Origin: Thioclava electrotropha
GTDB taxonomy: Bacteria; Pseudomonadota; Alphaproteobacteria; Rhodobacterales; Rhodobacteraceae
NCBI RefSeq assembly: GCF_002085925.2
Contig: NZ_CP053562.1
Location: 3,857,501 to 3,921,500, forward strand
Reading direction: 5' to 3'
Length of the DNA: 64,000 nucleotides
Shown here: positions 24,376 through 33,951 of the stretch, in pieces
Numbering within the stretch: the first letter of the stretch is position 1
Layout: the number at the start of each line of letters is the position of its first letter
Notes under the pieces: model-generated
Told to the model about the DNA's origin: nothing
The model's input: only the letters and a program-made list of their open reading frames with translations
Databases searched by the model: none
Translations under genes and position numbers: made by a program

Positions 24376-26604
24376 TCAGGTGAACCTGTTATCCCGCGGG
24401 AAGCCGCGCGGCGCCATACGGCCCGCCGAGGCCCGCTTGCCGGTCCATTCGGCGAGGTCGGTCTCGGTCCGGGTGCGGCCCGCCGGGTCCTTCCAGCTCA
24501 GACCATCGGCCAAGGTAAAGGTCTTCGCGTCGCTCAGGCCCCCGTCCTTGTATTTCTGCAGCCGGACGCCCTTGCCGCGCGCCATCTCGGGCAGCTCCTC
24601 CAGCGAGAAGACCAGCAGCTTGCGGTTCTGCCCGACGCAGGCGACCGTATCGCCATCGATCTTCGAGCAGACGGTGGTTTTCGCCGCGCCCTTCATGTTC
24701 AGAACCTGCTTGCCCGATTTGGTCTGCGCCACGAGTTCCTCGCCCGGGCAGATGAACCCGTCGCCATCCGAGGAGGCCAGCAGGTATTTCTCGCCCGCTT
24801 TCGGTAGCAGCAGATGGGTCACCTCCGCCTCGTTGGGCAGGTCGACCATCAGCCGCAGCGGCTCGCCCATGCCGCGCCCGCCGGGCAGGTTCGCGCCCAG
24901 CACGGTATAAGCACGACCGTTCGAGCCCATAGCGACGATCCGGTCCGTGGTCTCGGCATGCATGGCGAACATCGGCCCGTCGCCATCCTTGAACTTCACC
25001 TCGGCATCGAGCGCGTTATGGCCCTTCATCGCCCGGATCCAACCCATCTTCGACAGGATAACGGTGATCGGTTCGCGCTCGATCATCGCCTCGATCGGCA
25101 CTTCCTCGACCTCGCCGGCCTCGGCGAAGCCGGTGCGCCGCGCGCCGCCTTCGGCATTGCGGCCGAATTTCTTGTCGATGTCCTTCAGCTCACCGCCGAT
25201 CGTCTTCCATTGCAGCTTTTCGGAGGCGAGCAGGTCTTCGAGCCCCGAGCGCTCTTCGATCAGCGCATCACGCTCGCGCTTGAGCTCCATTTCCTCGAGC
25301 TTGCGCAGACTGCGCAGGCGCATGTTGAGGATCGCTTCGGCCTGCACGTCGGACAGCTCGAACTCGGCCATCAGCATCGCCTTGGGCTCGTCCTCGTAGC
25401 GGATGATCTCAATCACCCGGTCGAGGTTCAGGAAGGCGATGATATAGCCTTCGAGCACTTCGAGACGCGCGTCGATCTTGTCCATCCGGTGCTGCGAGCG
25501 GCGCAGCAGCACCTCGCGCCGGTGATCGAGGAAGGCACGCAGCACCTCCTTGAGCGAGCAGACCTTCGGCACCCGCCCGTCGATCAGCACGTTCATGTTG
25601 AGCGAGAACCGGACCTCCAGATCGGAGTTCTTGAACAGCATCCCCATGAGCATCTCGGGCTCGACGGTGCGCGATTTCGGCTCCAGCACGATGCGGATAT
25701 CGTCGGCGCTCTCGTCGCGCACATCGGCCAGCGCGGGCACCTTGCGGGTCTGAATGACCTCGGCCAGACGCTCGATCAGCTTCGATTTCTGTACCTGATA
25801 GGGGATCTCGGTGACGACGATCTGCCATTGACCGCGGCCCAGTTCCTCTTTCTCCCAACGCGCCCGCAGGCGGAACGCGCCGCGGCCGGTGCGATAGGCG
25901 TCGCGGATATTTTCGGGCGGCTCGACCAGCACGCCGCCGGTCGGGAAATCGGGGCCGGGGATATGCTCGACCAGCTCGTCATCGGTGATGTCAGGACGCT
26001 TGATCATCTCCAAAAGCGCCTCGACCAGCTCGCCGAGATTGTGAGGCGGGATGTTCGTCGCCATGCCGACCGCGATGCCGCTTGCGCCATTGGCCAGCAG
26101 GTTCGGGAAGGCGGCGGGCAACACGACCGGCTCGGTCAGCGTGCCGTCGTAATTCGGACGGAAATCGACCGCATCCTCGGCAAGACCTTGCAGAAGCGAC
26201 TCGGACGGAGAGGCCAGACGCGCCTCGGTATAACGCGAGGCTGCCGGGTTATCGCCGTCGATATTGCCGAAATTGCCCTGCCCATCGACGAGCTTGTAGC
26301 GCATCGCGAAATCCTGCGCGAGACGCGCCATCGCATCGTAAATCGCGGCATCGCCATGGGGGTGGTAGTTCCCCATCACGTCGCCCGAGATTTTCGCGGA
26401 TTTCCGGAAACCGCCGGTCGGCGACAGCTTCAGCTCGCGCATCGCGAAGAGGATGCGCCGATGCACCGGCTTCAACCCGTCGCGCGCATCGGGCAGCGCC
26501 CGGTGCATAATCGTCGAGAGCGCATAGGTCAGATAGCGCTCGCCGATCGCGCGGCTCAGCGGTTCGGAACTGGTGGAGAGGGGATTTTCTTCGTCACTGC
26601 TCAT
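24376..26604 (-). CDS. parC: DNA topoisomerase IV subunit A
   Basis: A 742-residue type IIA topoisomerase A subunit. ParC rather than GyrA is supported by the length, the N-terminus ([19 protein letters not shown]) and a C-terminal domain without the GyrA box. The quinolone-resistance region reads [13 protein letters not shown], with Ala at the place of E. coli Ser80 and Asp at that of Glu84. The catalytic Tyr is in ASRYTEARL (about residue 124). With ParE it decatenates replicated chromosomes. It stands alone, convergent with the P450 gene and divergent from the SH3 protein gene. Confidence 0.96.
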   Translation of the reverse strand: MSSDEENPLSTSSEPLSRAIGERYLTYALSTIMHRALPDARDGLKPVHRRILFAMRELKLSPTGGFRKSAKISGDVMGNYHPHGDAAIYDAMARLAQDFAMRYKLVDGQGNFGNIDGDNPAASRYTEARLASPSESLLQGLAEDAVDFRPNYDGTLTEPVVLPAAFPNLLANGASGIAVGMATNIPPHNLGELVEALLEMIKRPDITDDELVEHIPGPDFPTGGVLVEPPENIRDAYRTGRGAFRLRARWEKEELGRGQWQIVVTEIPYQVQKSKLIERLAEVIQTRKVPALADVRDESADDIRIVLEPKSRTVEPEMLMGMLFKNSDLEVRFSLNMNVLIDGRVPKVCSLKEVLRAFLDHRREVLLRRSQHRMDKIDARLEVLEGYIIAFLNLDRVIEIIRYEDEPKAMLMAEFELSDVQAEAILNMRLRSLRKLEEMELKRERDALIEERSGLEDLLASEKLQWKTIGGELKDIDKKFGRNAEGGARRTGFAEAGEVEEVPIEAMIEREPITVILSKMGWIRAMKGHNALDAEVKFKDGDGPMFAMHAETTDRIVAMGSNGRAYTVLGANLPGGRGMGEPLRLMVDLPNEAEVTHLLLPKAGEKYLLASSDGDGFICPGEELVAQTKSGKQVLNMKGAAKTTVCSKIDGDTVACVGQNRKLLVFSLEELPEMARGKGVRLQKYKDGGLSDAKTFTLADGLSWKDPAGRTRTETDLAEWTGKRASAGRMAPRGFPRDNRFT

Positions 26605-26772
26605 GCGGATTTACTAAAGCCGCGCCCGATCCCGGTCCAGCGGGAAAAGCAGGAATAGGAATTTCCATGGAACTTTTCCCCCGTCGGCGGAATTTCACCG
26701 ACCTAGAGCAGAGAGAATCGTGTTAATATTTTCACGCTTCCCCAGCTGCCAATCGGAATCAGGGGGTTGATC

Positions 26773-27300
26773 ATGGGCAAGTTGTTGCTGACCACTTTGG
26801 CGGGTATTTACGCCGTTATGGCCATCGCCGGACGCGACGTTCCCGGGAACGTCGAACAGGCCTCTGCGGCCACGTCGAATGACACCGTACAGGTCTCACG
26901 CGCCGCGAGCGATAATCAAGAGCTTTCGGCCAGCGAAGCTCCTCAAATTGTCGCGAAGGCTGCCGCCGCATCGCAAGCCAACACGCCGAAGATCGAGAAA
27001 GCCTCGTTGATCACCCGCGTCACGCCGAACGCGCGGATGCCGGGCCCCGAGCTCAAACCGTCGCCGGAATATCGCGACACCTCGGCGCCGAAAGTCGAGG
27101 GCGGCACGCTCTGGAGCGTGTCTGCCAATGCGCTCAACGTGCGCTCCGGCCCGTCCACCAGCGACAGCGTGATCGACCGCGTCCGCAAGAACGACGAAGT
27201 GCTCGTCGTGGCCGAAATCGGCGGTTGGGCGAATGTAAAGATCGAGGGCGACGGCACCGAAGGCTGGGTCTCCAAGAAGTACCTGCGCCCGGCAAATTGA
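26773..27300 (+). CDS. Exported SH3-domain protein
   Basis: A 175-residue protein. The ATG at 26773 follows a GGGGG site by 6 bases; a TTG 6 bases earlier lies next to that site and is rejected. The N-terminal hydrophobic segment (KLLLTTLAGIYAVMAIAG) is a signal peptide or anchor. Residues about 25-100 are alanine/serine-rich and probably disordered. About 110-175 form a bacterial SH3 domain (ALNVRSGPSTSDSVIDRV, GWANVKIEG, EGWVSKKYL). Such domains bind cell-wall peptides, so a periplasmic envelope role is likely. It stands alone, and a strong terminator follows. Confidence 0.85.
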   Translation: MGKLLLTTLAGIYAVMAIAGRDVPGNVEQASAATSNDTVQVSRAASDNQELSASEAPQIVAKAAAASQANTPKIEKASLITRVTPNARMPGPELKPSPEYRDTSAPKVEGGTLWSVSANALNVRSGPSTSDSVIDRVRKNDEVLVVAEIGGWANVKIEGDGTEGWVSKKYLRPAN

Positions 27301-27356
27301 CCTAAACCGGCCTGCCAGCCGCTAAAATCTTGCCTTTTCAAATGGCTCGAAATACC

Positions 27357-27391
27357 CCCGTCGGAGGCAAATCTCCGGCGGGTTTTTCTTT
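27357..27391 (+). terminator. Rho-independent terminator after the SH3 protein gene
   Basis: A 10-bp stem (CCCGTCGGAG at 27357-27366 and CTCCGGCGGG at 27373-27382, one T-G pair) with a 6-base loop is followed by TTTTTCTTT. It lies 56 bases past the stop codon of the SH3 protein gene. Confidence 0.9.
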
Positions 27392-27421
27392 GCGTCGCCG
27401 GATCAGAGGGAAGGCGCGCGC

Positions 27422-28261
27422 ATGGCCAAGACGATCCTGATCACTGGATGCTCCTCGGGCATCGGCTATGACGCAGCCCACGGGCTGAAAGCCGCAGGCT
27501 GGAAAGTCTTCGCCACCTGCCGCCGTGAAGAGGATTGCGAGCGCCTGCGCTCCGAGGGGCTGATCTCCTTCCAGCTCGACGTGGCCGATCCCGAAAGCAT
27601 CGAGGCGGGCTTCAACGAGGCGCTGGCGCGCGGGCACGGTCGGCTCGACGCGCTCTACAACAACGCCGCTTTCGCCTGCCCCGGCGCCGCGGAGGACATC
27701 CCCCCCGGCGCACTGCGCGAGATCTTCGAGACCAACCTGTTCGGCCTTCACGACCTGACGACCCGCGCGATCAAGGTGATGCGCGCGCAGGGCGACAATG
27801 GCGAGGGGCGCATCCTGCAATGCTCCTCGGTGCTGGGCTTCGTCGGGCTGAAATGGCGCGCAGCCTATGCCTCGACGAAATTCGCGCTGGAAGGGCTGAC
27901 CGATGTGATGCGGCTCGAAATGGCCGATACGAATATCAAGATCGTGCTGATCCAGCCCGGCCCGATCACCTCGAAAATCCGGGTCAATTCGATCCCGCCT
28001 TTCGAGAAATGGGTGGATTGGGAGAATTCCGCCCGCCGCGCGCAGTACGAGGGCAGCCTGCTCAAGCGCCTCTACCAAAGCCGCGGCAAGCCCGACACGT
28101 TCGAACTGCCCCCCTCCGAGGTGACCAAGGCGATCCTCAAGGCGCTCGAGGCCCCGAACCCGAAGCCGCGCTACAAGATCACCACGCCGACCAAGGCGAT
28201 CAGCGTCGTGCGCCGCTTCCTGCCGGACCGGATGCTCGACTGGGTGCTGGACAAGGGCTGA
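27422..28261 (+). CDS. Short-chain dehydrogenase/reductase (SDR)
   Basis: A 279-residue classical SDR. The nucleotide-binding motif is TGCSSGIGYD (about 8-17), LDVADPES fits the Asp that binds the adenine, NNAA lies at about 81-84, the catalytic Ser is in QCSSVLG, and YASTK carries the catalytic Tyr and Lys. The cofactor and substrate are not evident. The long C-terminal region (about 215-279) with conserved proline-rich IPPFEKW is a feature of the YciK/retinol-dehydrogenase-like subgroup. It stands before the small membrane protein gene with a 61-base gap. Confidence 0.88.
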   Translation: MAKTILITGCSSGIGYDAAHGLKAAGWKVFATCRREEDCERLRSEGLISFQLDVADPESIEAGFNEALARGHGRLDALYNNAAFACPGAAEDIPPGALREIFETNLFGLHDLTTRAIKVMRAQGDNGEGRILQCSSVLGFVGLKWRAAYASTKFALEGLTDVMRLEMADTNIKIVLIQPGPITSKIRVNSIPPFEKWVDWENSARRAQYEGSLLKRLYQSRGKPDTFELPPSEVTKAILKALEAPNPKPRYKITTPTKAISVVRRFLPDRMLDWVLDKG

Positions 28262-28322
28262 AAATCCTTTCGCATTTTCGTGATCTCCAGCTATGTCTTG
28301 AGCCCAGAGGGAGAGAGACTAC

Positions 28323-28526
28323 ATGCGCAACGACCCGTTATTTTATGTCGTCGCTCTGGCGAGTTTGGCGGTTCTGGTGATCTTGATGATCGGCATCGCG
28401 GGCTTCGGACGCGGGGGCGATTTCAACAAGAAACATGCCAACAAGCTGATGCGGTTGCGCATTGCCGCCCAGGCGGTCGCGATCGCGCTGATCCTGTTGT
28501 TCGTTTATCTAAGAAGGGGTGGCTGA
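28323..28526 (+). CDS. Twin-transmembrane small membrane protein (HIG1-like)
   Basis: A 67-residue protein with two transmembrane helices (about 8-27 and 47-62) separated by a short basic loop (GRGGDFNKKHANKLMRLR). The helix-KxANKLMRxR-helix pattern matches the twin-transmembrane / HIG1-like proteins of Rhodobacteraceae. HIG1 relatives elsewhere stabilise respiratory complexes, which is family knowledge only. Its TGA stop overlaps the ATG of the next gene by 1 base (TGATG), so translation with the adenosyltransferase is coupled. A GAGAGA site precedes the ATG. Confidence 0.8.
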   Translation: MRNDPLFYVVALASLAVLVILMIGIAGFGRGGDFNKKHANKLMRLRIAAQAVAIALILLFVYLRRGG

Positions 28527-29098
28527 TGGTCGTTCTCAATCGCATCTACACGCGCACCGGCGATGCCGGGGAAACCGCGCTCTCGAACGGGGTGCGCGTC
28601 GCCAAACATTCCGCACGCGTGACTGCCTATGGCACTGTGGACGAGCTGAATGCGACCGTGGGCATTGCGCGCCTGCAGGCGGATGAGGCGCTGCAAAAGC
28701 AGCTCTCCGTGATCCAGAACGACCTCTTCGATCTGGGCGCCGATCTGGCGCGCCCCGATATGGAGCATGACGACGAGGCGGGCTACCCGGTCCTGCGCAT
28801 GGTCGAGTCCCAGGTGACCCGGCTCGAGACCGAGATCGATGCGATGAACAAGAAGTTGGAGCCGCTGCGCAGCTTCATCCTGCCGGGCGGCACGCCGCTT
28901 GCCGCGCACCTGCACGTGTCGCGCACCGTGGCACGGCGTGCCGAGCGTGAGGCCGTGTCGCTGGCCGCGATCGAGGGCGTCAACGAATGGGCGGTGAAAT
29001 ATCTCAACCGCCTGTCCGACTGGTTCTTCGTCGCTGCCCGGATCGCGAATGACGACGGCAAGGACGATGTGTTGTGGGTTCCCGGAGCGAACCGCTGA
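28526..29098 (+). CDS. ATP:cob(I)alamin adenosyltransferase (PduO type)
   Basis: A 190-residue PduO-type enzyme. It has the N-terminal ATP site RIYTRTGDAGETAL (about 6-19), the DELNATVGIAR segment and the C-terminal RTVARRAEREAVSL with the conserved Arg cluster plus YLNRLSDWFFVAAR. It adds the adenosyl group to cob(I)alamin to make coenzyme B12, required by mutases such as the ethylmalonyl-CoA mutase encoded at 53328-55298. The start overlaps the previous stop (TGATG). It could be written pduO or cobA2; the family call is firm and the symbol is not. Confidence 0.93.
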   Translation: MVVLNRIYTRTGDAGETALSNGVRVAKHSARVTAYGTVDELNATVGIARLQADEALQKQLSVIQNDLFDLGADLARPDMEHDDEAGYPVLRMVESQVTRLETEIDAMNKKLEPLRSFILPGGTPLAAHLHVSRTVARRAEREAVSLAAIEGVNEWAVKYLNRLSDWFFVAARIANDDGKDDVLWVPGANR

Positions 29099-29164
29099 CG
29101 AAGTCAGTGGCGGGGCTTCCGGTGGAAGCACCGGCGAAGGGAAGCGGGAGCCGCTAAGCGCCCC

Positions 29165-31354
29165 CTACAGAAAGCTCTGCGGATCGATATCGACCGCGAG
29201 CCGCGCATTCGTCGGCAGCTTCAGCCCCTTGAGCCAAGCCTTGAGCGCGCCCTGTAGCGGCGCGCTTTTCTCTGCCTTCACGAGCATCCGCACCCGGTGC
29301 CGCCCGCGCACCCGTGCGATCGGTGCAGGCGCGGGCCCGAAGACCTGCGCCCTGATCCGGCGCAGCGCGGCATCGTTGCGCGCGAGGTGGTTGCCCACCT
29401 CAAACAGCGGCTGCAAATCCGGCCCCGACAGGATGATCCCCGCCATCCGCCCGTAAGGCGGCACGCCTTGCGCCTGCCGCGCGGCGGCCTCCTGCGCCCA
29501 GAACGCCTCCTCGTCGCCGCCCAGAATCGCGCGGATCACCGGATGCTCGGGCTGATAGGTCTGCAACAGCGCCGCACCCTTCTCCTCGGCGCGGCCCGCC
29601 CGGCCCGCCACCTGCCGCATCAGCTGGAACGTCTTCTCCGCCGCGCGCAGGTCCGAGCCCTGCAGGCCCAGATCGGCGTCGATCACCCCCACCAGCGTCA
29701 GCCGCGGGAAGTTATGCCCCTTCGCCACGATCTGCGTGCCGATGATGATATCCGCCTCGCCCTGCGCGATCTCCGCGATCTTTTCCTTCAGCGCGCGGGC
29801 CGAGCCGAAGAGGTCCGAAGACAGCACCGCCAGACGCGCCTCGGGAAAGCGCTCCGCGACCTCCTCGGCCAGCCGCTCCACCCCCGGCCCGACAGGCGCG
29901 AGTTTCCCCTCCACCTCGCAGCTCGGACATTTCACCGGGATCGGCTTGGTCTCGCCGCATTGGTGACAGACGAGCCGCTTGAGGAAACGGTGCTCCACCA
30001 TCCGCGCGTCGCAATGGTCGCAGCCGATCTGATGCCCGCAGGCCCGGCAGATCGTGACCGGCGCATAGCCGCGACGATTGAGAAACAGCATCGCCTGCTG
30101 CCCCTCGGCCACCCGCGCCAGAACCTCCTTCGCCAGCGTCGGCCCGATCCAATGCGCGCTTTCGATCGCCTCGTCGCGCATATCGATCGTGCCCATCTCA
30201 GGCAGTTCTGCCGTCCCGAAGCGCGCGCCCAGATCGAGCCGCTGATATTTCCCGGCCTCTGCATTCGCCCATGTCTCTAGGCTGGGCGTCGCCGAGGCCA
30301 GCACCACCTGCGCCGAACAGCCCGAGGCACGCAGCACCGCCATGTCGCGGGCGTTATAAAGAACGCCCTCCTCCTGTTTGTAGGAGCTGTCATGCTCCTC
30401 ATCGACCACGATCAGCCCCAGATCGCGGAACGGCAGGAACAGGGCCGAGCGCGCGCCGACGACAAGCTGCACTTCGCCCGCACCGCAGGCCTTCCACAGC
30501 CTGCGCCGCTCGCTTTGCGTGACCCCGGAATGCCACTCGCCGGGACGCGCGCCGAACCGCGCCTCGACCCGCGAGAGAAATTCCGAACTCAGCGCGATCT
30601 CGGGCAGCAGCACCAAAGCCTGCCGCCCCTTGCGCAGACATTCCGCGACCGCCTCCAGATAGACCTCCGTCTTGCCCGATCCGGTCACGCCCTTCAGAAG
30701 CGTCGTCGAATAGGCCCCGGAGCCCGCGCGCAAAGCCTCCGCCGCAGCAGTCTGCGCCTCCGACAGCGCCTTGCCGGGCCGCGCCGGATCGAGCCGCGGG
30801 AAGGGCTGATCGCGCGGCACCTCCGCCTCGATCAGCGCGCCGGTCTTCACCAGCCCTTTCACGACCTGCGTCGTCACCCCGGCCAGATGCGCCAACTCGC
30901 TCAGGTAGAAACCCGCACCGCCATGCTCTTCGAGCACCTCGAGCACCCGCGCCCGCGCATCGGTCATCCGCGACGGCTCCCGGTCGCCCAGCCGGTAAAT
31001 CGTTCGCATCCCCGGCGGGTCGCCCAAGCCCGGCGCACGCGTCGCCAGACGCAGCACCTGCGGCAGCGGCGTCATCGTGTACTCCGCCATCCGCTCGAGG
31101 AAGACGCGCAGCTCGTCGCGCATCGGCGGCACGTCGAAGACCCGGTTCACCGCACGCAGCTTGGCGGCATCGAAACCGCCCTCGCCCGTCCCCCAGACCA
31201 CGCCGAGCACCTTGCGCGGCCCCAGCGGCACTTCGACGAAGGCCCCGTTGTAGCAGCCACCCTCCGGCGCGCGATAATCGAGCGGCCGCCCGATCGGCTC
31301 CGCCGTCAGCACCGCGACCCGCGCGCCCTCTTCGAACCAACCGGGCTCAGACAT
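29165..31354 (-). CDS. priA: Primosomal protein N' (replication restart helicase PriA)
   Basis: A 729-residue PriA. The ATG at 31354 is chosen for the AAGGCAGGG upstream; a start 21 bases earlier lacks such support. The N-terminal 3'-DNA-binding region is followed by helicase motifs [15 protein letters not shown] (Walker A, about 215-230) and VDEEHD (Walker B), then two zinc-binding clusters ([17 protein letters not shown] and [17 protein letters not shown]) and motif [13 protein letters not shown]. It reloads the replisome at stalled forks. The gene is alone on the minus strand, with fsa divergent 137 bases away. Confidence 0.96.
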   Translation of the reverse strand: MSEPGWFEEGARVAVLTAEPIGRPLDYRAPEGGCYNGAFVEVPLGPRKVLGVVWGTGEGGFDAAKLRAVNRVFDVPPMRDELRVFLERMAEYTMTPLPQVLRLATRAPGLGDPPGMRTIYRLGDREPSRMTDARARVLEVLEEHGGAGFYLSELAHLAGVTTQVVKGLVKTGALIEAEVPRDQPFPRLDPARPGKALSEAQTAAAEALRAGSGAYSTTLLKGVTGSGKTEVYLEAVAECLRKGRQALVLLPEIALSSEFLSRVEARFGARPGEWHSGVTQSERRRLWKACGAGEVQLVVGARSALFLPFRDLGLIVVDEEHDSSYKQEEGVLYNARDMAVLRASGCSAQVVLASATPSLETWANAEAGKYQRLDLGARFGTAELPEMGTIDMRDEAIESAHWIGPTLAKEVLARVAEGQQAMLFLNRRGYAPVTICRACGHQIGCDHCDARMVEHRFLKRLVCHQCGETKPIPVKCPSCEVEGKLAPVGPGVERLAEEVAERFPEARLAVLSSDLFGSARALKEKIAEIAQGEADIIIGTQIVAKGHNFPRLTLVGVIDADLGLQGSDLRAAEKTFQLMRQVAGRAGRAEEKGAALLQTYQPEHPVIRAILGGDEEAFWAQEAAARQAQGVPPYGRMAGIILSGPDLQPLFEVGNHLARNDAALRRIRAQVFGPAPAPIARVRGRHRVRMLVKAEKSAPLQGALKAWLKGLKLPTNARLAVDIDPQSFL

Positions 31355-31376
31355 CGCCCTGCCTTCCAACTGCACT

Positions 31377-31418
31377 AAATATCCCGGGGAGCGGCGACGC
31401 CGCGGGGCGGAGCCCCTC
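31377..31418. repeat. Dispersed intergenic repeat (AAATATCCC type), copy B
   Basis: AAATATCCCGGGG (31377-31389) is followed by a GC-rich stretch with a GGGGC/GCCCC hairpin at 31404-31416. The beginning matches the copy near 24281 and those at 51613 and 53256. It lies in the priA-fsa divergent gap. Confidence 0.5.
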
Positions 31419-31491
31419 TCCCGTTGCGACCTCTTTCACCCTCGCCGCTTTTGCGCTAACACGCTCGCGACTGCTGCCAAGGAGAGCTGCC

Positions 31492-32142
31492 ATGAAATTC
31501 TTCGTCGATACCGCCGACACCGCCGCGATCAAGGAACTCAACGATCTGGGCATGGTCGATGGCGTGACCACCAACCCGTCGCTGATCCTGAAATCGGGCC
31601 GCGACATTCTCGAAGTCACCAAAGAAATCTGCGACATGGTCCACGGGCCGGTCTCGGCCGAGGTCGTGGCCACCGAAGCCAAGGACATGATCGAAGAAGG
31701 TATGAAGCTCGCCAAGATCGCCCCCAATATCGCGATCAAGGTTCCGCTGACCTGGGACGGCCTGACCGCATGCAAGGCTTTCGCATCCGAAGGCCACATG
31801 GTCAATGTCACGCTGTGCTTCTCGACCGCGCAGGCGATCCTCGCCGCGAAGGCGGGTGCGACCTTCATCTCGCCCTTCATCGGCCGTCTCGACGACATCA
31901 ACCTCGACGGGATGAACCTGATCGAGGACATCCGCACGGTCTATGACAACTACGACTTCACGACCCAGATCCTCGCCGCGTCGATCCGTTCGGTGAACCA
32001 CATCAGCGATGCTGCCCGCATCGGCGCCGACGTGATCACCGCACCGCCGGCGGTCATCAAGTCGATGGTCAACCACCCGCTGACCGATAAGGGTCTGGCC
32101 CAGTTCCTCAAGGACTGGGAAGCGACCGGCCAGAAGATCTGA
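31492..32142 (+). CDS. fsa: Fructose-6-phosphate aldolase / small transaldolase
   Basis: A 216-residue TalC/FSA-type aldolase of the usual length. It begins [16 protein letters not shown], has [10 protein letters not shown], the Schiff-base Lys83 in [37 protein letters not shown] and ASIRSVNHI. Members either split fructose-6-P into dihydroxyacetone and glyceraldehyde-3-P or act as transaldolases; the residues that separate the two are not settled by eye. A GGAG site precedes the ATG. A terminator follows. It is divergent from priA and upstream of DUF484-xerC but separated from them by the terminator. Confidence 0.93.
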   Translation: MKFFVDTADTAAIKELNDLGMVDGVTTNPSLILKSGRDILEVTKEICDMVHGPVSAEVVATEAKDMIEEGMKLAKIAPNIAIKVPLTWDGLTACKAFASEGHMVNVTLCFSTAQAILAAKAGATFISPFIGRLDDINLDGMNLIEDIRTVYDNYDFTTQILAASIRSVNHISDAARIGADVITAPPAVIKSMVNHPLTDKGLAQFLKDWEATGQKI

Positions 32143-32167
32143 TCTTCTCGCGTGAGTCCGATATAGC

Positions 32168-32197
32168 AAAGGCCCGCCTCTCCGGCGGGCCTTTTTC
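32168..32197 (+). terminator. Rho-independent terminator after fsa
   Basis: An 11-bp stem (AAAGGCCCGCC at 32168-32178 and GGCGGGCCTTT at 32184-32194) with a 5-base loop and a T5 tract lies 26 bases past the fsa stop. Confidence 0.92.
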
Positions 32198-32284
32198 GTC
32201 GAACGGGCCGTTTTTTGGACTGCGTCGCGGGATGCATCGTGTATGCTTGGAAAAAATGATGCATCGACCAGCGACGAGACAGGC

Positions 32285-32989
32285 ATGACCGAACCGGCCC
32301 TCGTGGAGCAACTCCGCGACAAGATCATTTCCGACCCCGACGTGATTCTCGAGGACCGCGACCTGATGCGGGCGCTGATCGCTGCGAACGAGGCCGCGAT
32401 GGGCGGCAATATCGTCGACCTGCGCGGCGCGGCCATGTCCCGGCTGGAGGCGCGGCTCGACCGGCTGGAAGACACCCACCGGTCTGTCATCGCGGCGGCC
32501 TATGAGAACCTCGCGGGCACGAACCAGATTCACCGCGCGGTGCTGCGGATGCTCGACCCGCATGACTTCCAGTCCTTCCTGTCCAACCTCGCGACCGAAG
32601 TGGCCGAGATCCTGCGCGTCGACGCGGTGCGCCTCGTGCTGGAAAGCCACCAGAACGAGAACGACCCGGCGCTGCGCCAGCTGGGCGAGGTGCTCTGCGT
32701 GGCCGAACCCGGCTTCATCACCGAATACATGCGCGGCGGGCGTGGCGGGCAACCGCGACAGGTCGTGCTGCGCCAGACCGTGCCGGGCTCCGAGGCGATC
32801 TTCGGCGAGACGGCGAACTGGGTGCGCTCCGAGGCGCTGATGCAACTCGATCTGGGCGAAGGCCGCCTGCCCGGCATGCTGGTCATGGCCGCCGAGGACC
32901 CGCATCAGTTCAAACCGTCGCAAGGCACCGACCTTCTGGCCTTCTTCGCAGGCGTATTCGAACGCACGATGCGCCGCTGGCTGGATTGA
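32285..32989 (+). CDS. DUF484 family protein
   Basis: A 234-residue protein. The ATG at 32285 gives MTEPALVEQLRDKI; an in-frame ATG at 32243 is possible but falls at a 9-base direct repeat. It has the DUF484 layout: an N-terminal helical segment (about 1-70, with RLEARLDRLED coiled coil) and a GAF-like C-terminal domain (about 80-234). DUF484 sits immediately before xerC in many proteobacteria, as here, where its TGA overlaps the xerC ATG by 1 base. Function is unknown, and a link to chromosome dimer resolution is suggested by context only. Confidence 0.85.
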   Translation: MTEPALVEQLRDKIISDPDVILEDRDLMRALIAANEAAMGGNIVDLRGAAMSRLEARLDRLEDTHRSVIAAAYENLAGTNQIHRAVLRMLDPHDFQSFLSNLATEVAEILRVDAVRLVLESHQNENDPALRQLGEVLCVAEPGFITEYMRGGRGGQPRQVVLRQTVPGSEAIFGETANWVRSEALMQLDLGEGRLPGMLVMAAEDPHQFKPSQGTDLLAFFAGVFERTMRRWLD

Positions 32990-33909
32990 TGGCGGAGCCG
33001 TCCGCAGGGTTGCAAGACGCGCTCGCCGAATGGCTGAGCCATTTGCGCGGGCTGCGCGACGCCTCCGATCACACTATCACCGCCTACCGGCACGACGTGG
33101 CGAGCTTCTTGGGTTTTCTGCAAACCCATCATGGCGAGAGCCTGGGCACCGCCCGGATCGCAGAACTTGGCCCCTCCGATATGCGGGCCTGGATGGCGCA
33201 TGAACGCGGCCGAGAGGTCTCGTCGCGCTCGCTCGCCCGCGCGCTTTCTTCGGTGAAAAGCTTCATCCGCTGGCTCGCCGATCGCGACGGGTTCGACGCG
33301 AGCCATATTCTCTCGACCCGCAGCCCGAAATATCAGCGCAAACTGCCGCGCCCGCTGAACGAGGACGCCGCGGCCGGGATGATCGAACAGGTCGACACGC
33401 AGGCGATGGAACCGTGGATCGCCGCGCGCGACGCCGCCGTGCTGACCCTGCTTTATGGCTGCGGGCTGCGAATCTCCGAAGCGCTCGCCCTACGCGCCGA
33501 GGCTCATCCTCTGCCCGAGGTGCTGCGCATCCGCGGCAAGGGCGACAAGGAGCGGCTTGTGCCGGTCGTGCCCGCCGCCCGCGATGCCGTAGCGGAGTAC
33601 ATGCGCCTGTGCCCCTACCCCGCCGAGCCGGGTGCGCCCTTGTTCTACGGCGCACGCGGAAAGCCGCTCAATCCGCGCATGATTTCCAAGGCGATGGAGC
33701 GGGCGCGCATGTCGCTCGGGCTGCCCTCGACCGCGACGCCGCACGCAATGCGCCACAGCTTCGCGACCCATCTGCTGGCCGCTGGAGGCGACCTGCGCGC
33801 CATTCAGGAACTGCTGGGCCATGCGAGCCTCGGCACCACCCAGATCTACACCGCCGTCGATGCCGCGCGGCTGATGGAAATCTACGACAAGAGCCATCCG
33901 CGCGCCTGA
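32989..33909 (+). CDS. xerC: Tyrosine recombinase XerC
   Basis: A 306-residue tyrosine recombinase. The ATG at 32989 overlaps the DUF484 stop by 1 base; a TTG 3 bases earlier is ignored. The N-terminal SAM-like core-binding domain (about 10-105) precedes the catalytic domain with R161 (YGCGLRISEAL), K184, H252/R255 (HAMRHSFATHLL), H278 (LLGHASLGTTQ) and nucleophile Y287 (IYTAV), so all six residues are present. XerC with XerD resolves chromosome dimers at dif during division. It is an ordinary housekeeping copy rather than an integrase, judged from its DUF484 partner. Confidence 0.95.
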   Translation: MAEPSAGLQDALAEWLSHLRGLRDASDHTITAYRHDVASFLGFLQTHHGESLGTARIAELGPSDMRAWMAHERGREVSSRSLARALSSVKSFIRWLADRDGFDASHILSTRSPKYQRKLPRPLNEDAAAGMIEQVDTQAMEPWIAARDAAVLTLLYGCGLRISEALALRAEAHPLPEVLRIRGKGDKERLVPVVPAARDAVAEYMRLCPYPAEPGAPLFYGARGKPLNPRMISKAMERARMSLGLPSTATPHAMRHSFATHLLAAGGDLRAIQELLGHASLGTTQIYTAVDAARLMEIYDKSHPRA

Positions 33910-33951
33910 AGTTCGCTTGCCCCTGCGTCGCAAATCCGGCATCACGGGCAG

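Noticed and set aside
32989..33909. Tyrosine recombinase as a mobile-element integrase
   Set aside because: It overlaps DUF484, the usual partner of housekeeping XerC, and no element borders are near.
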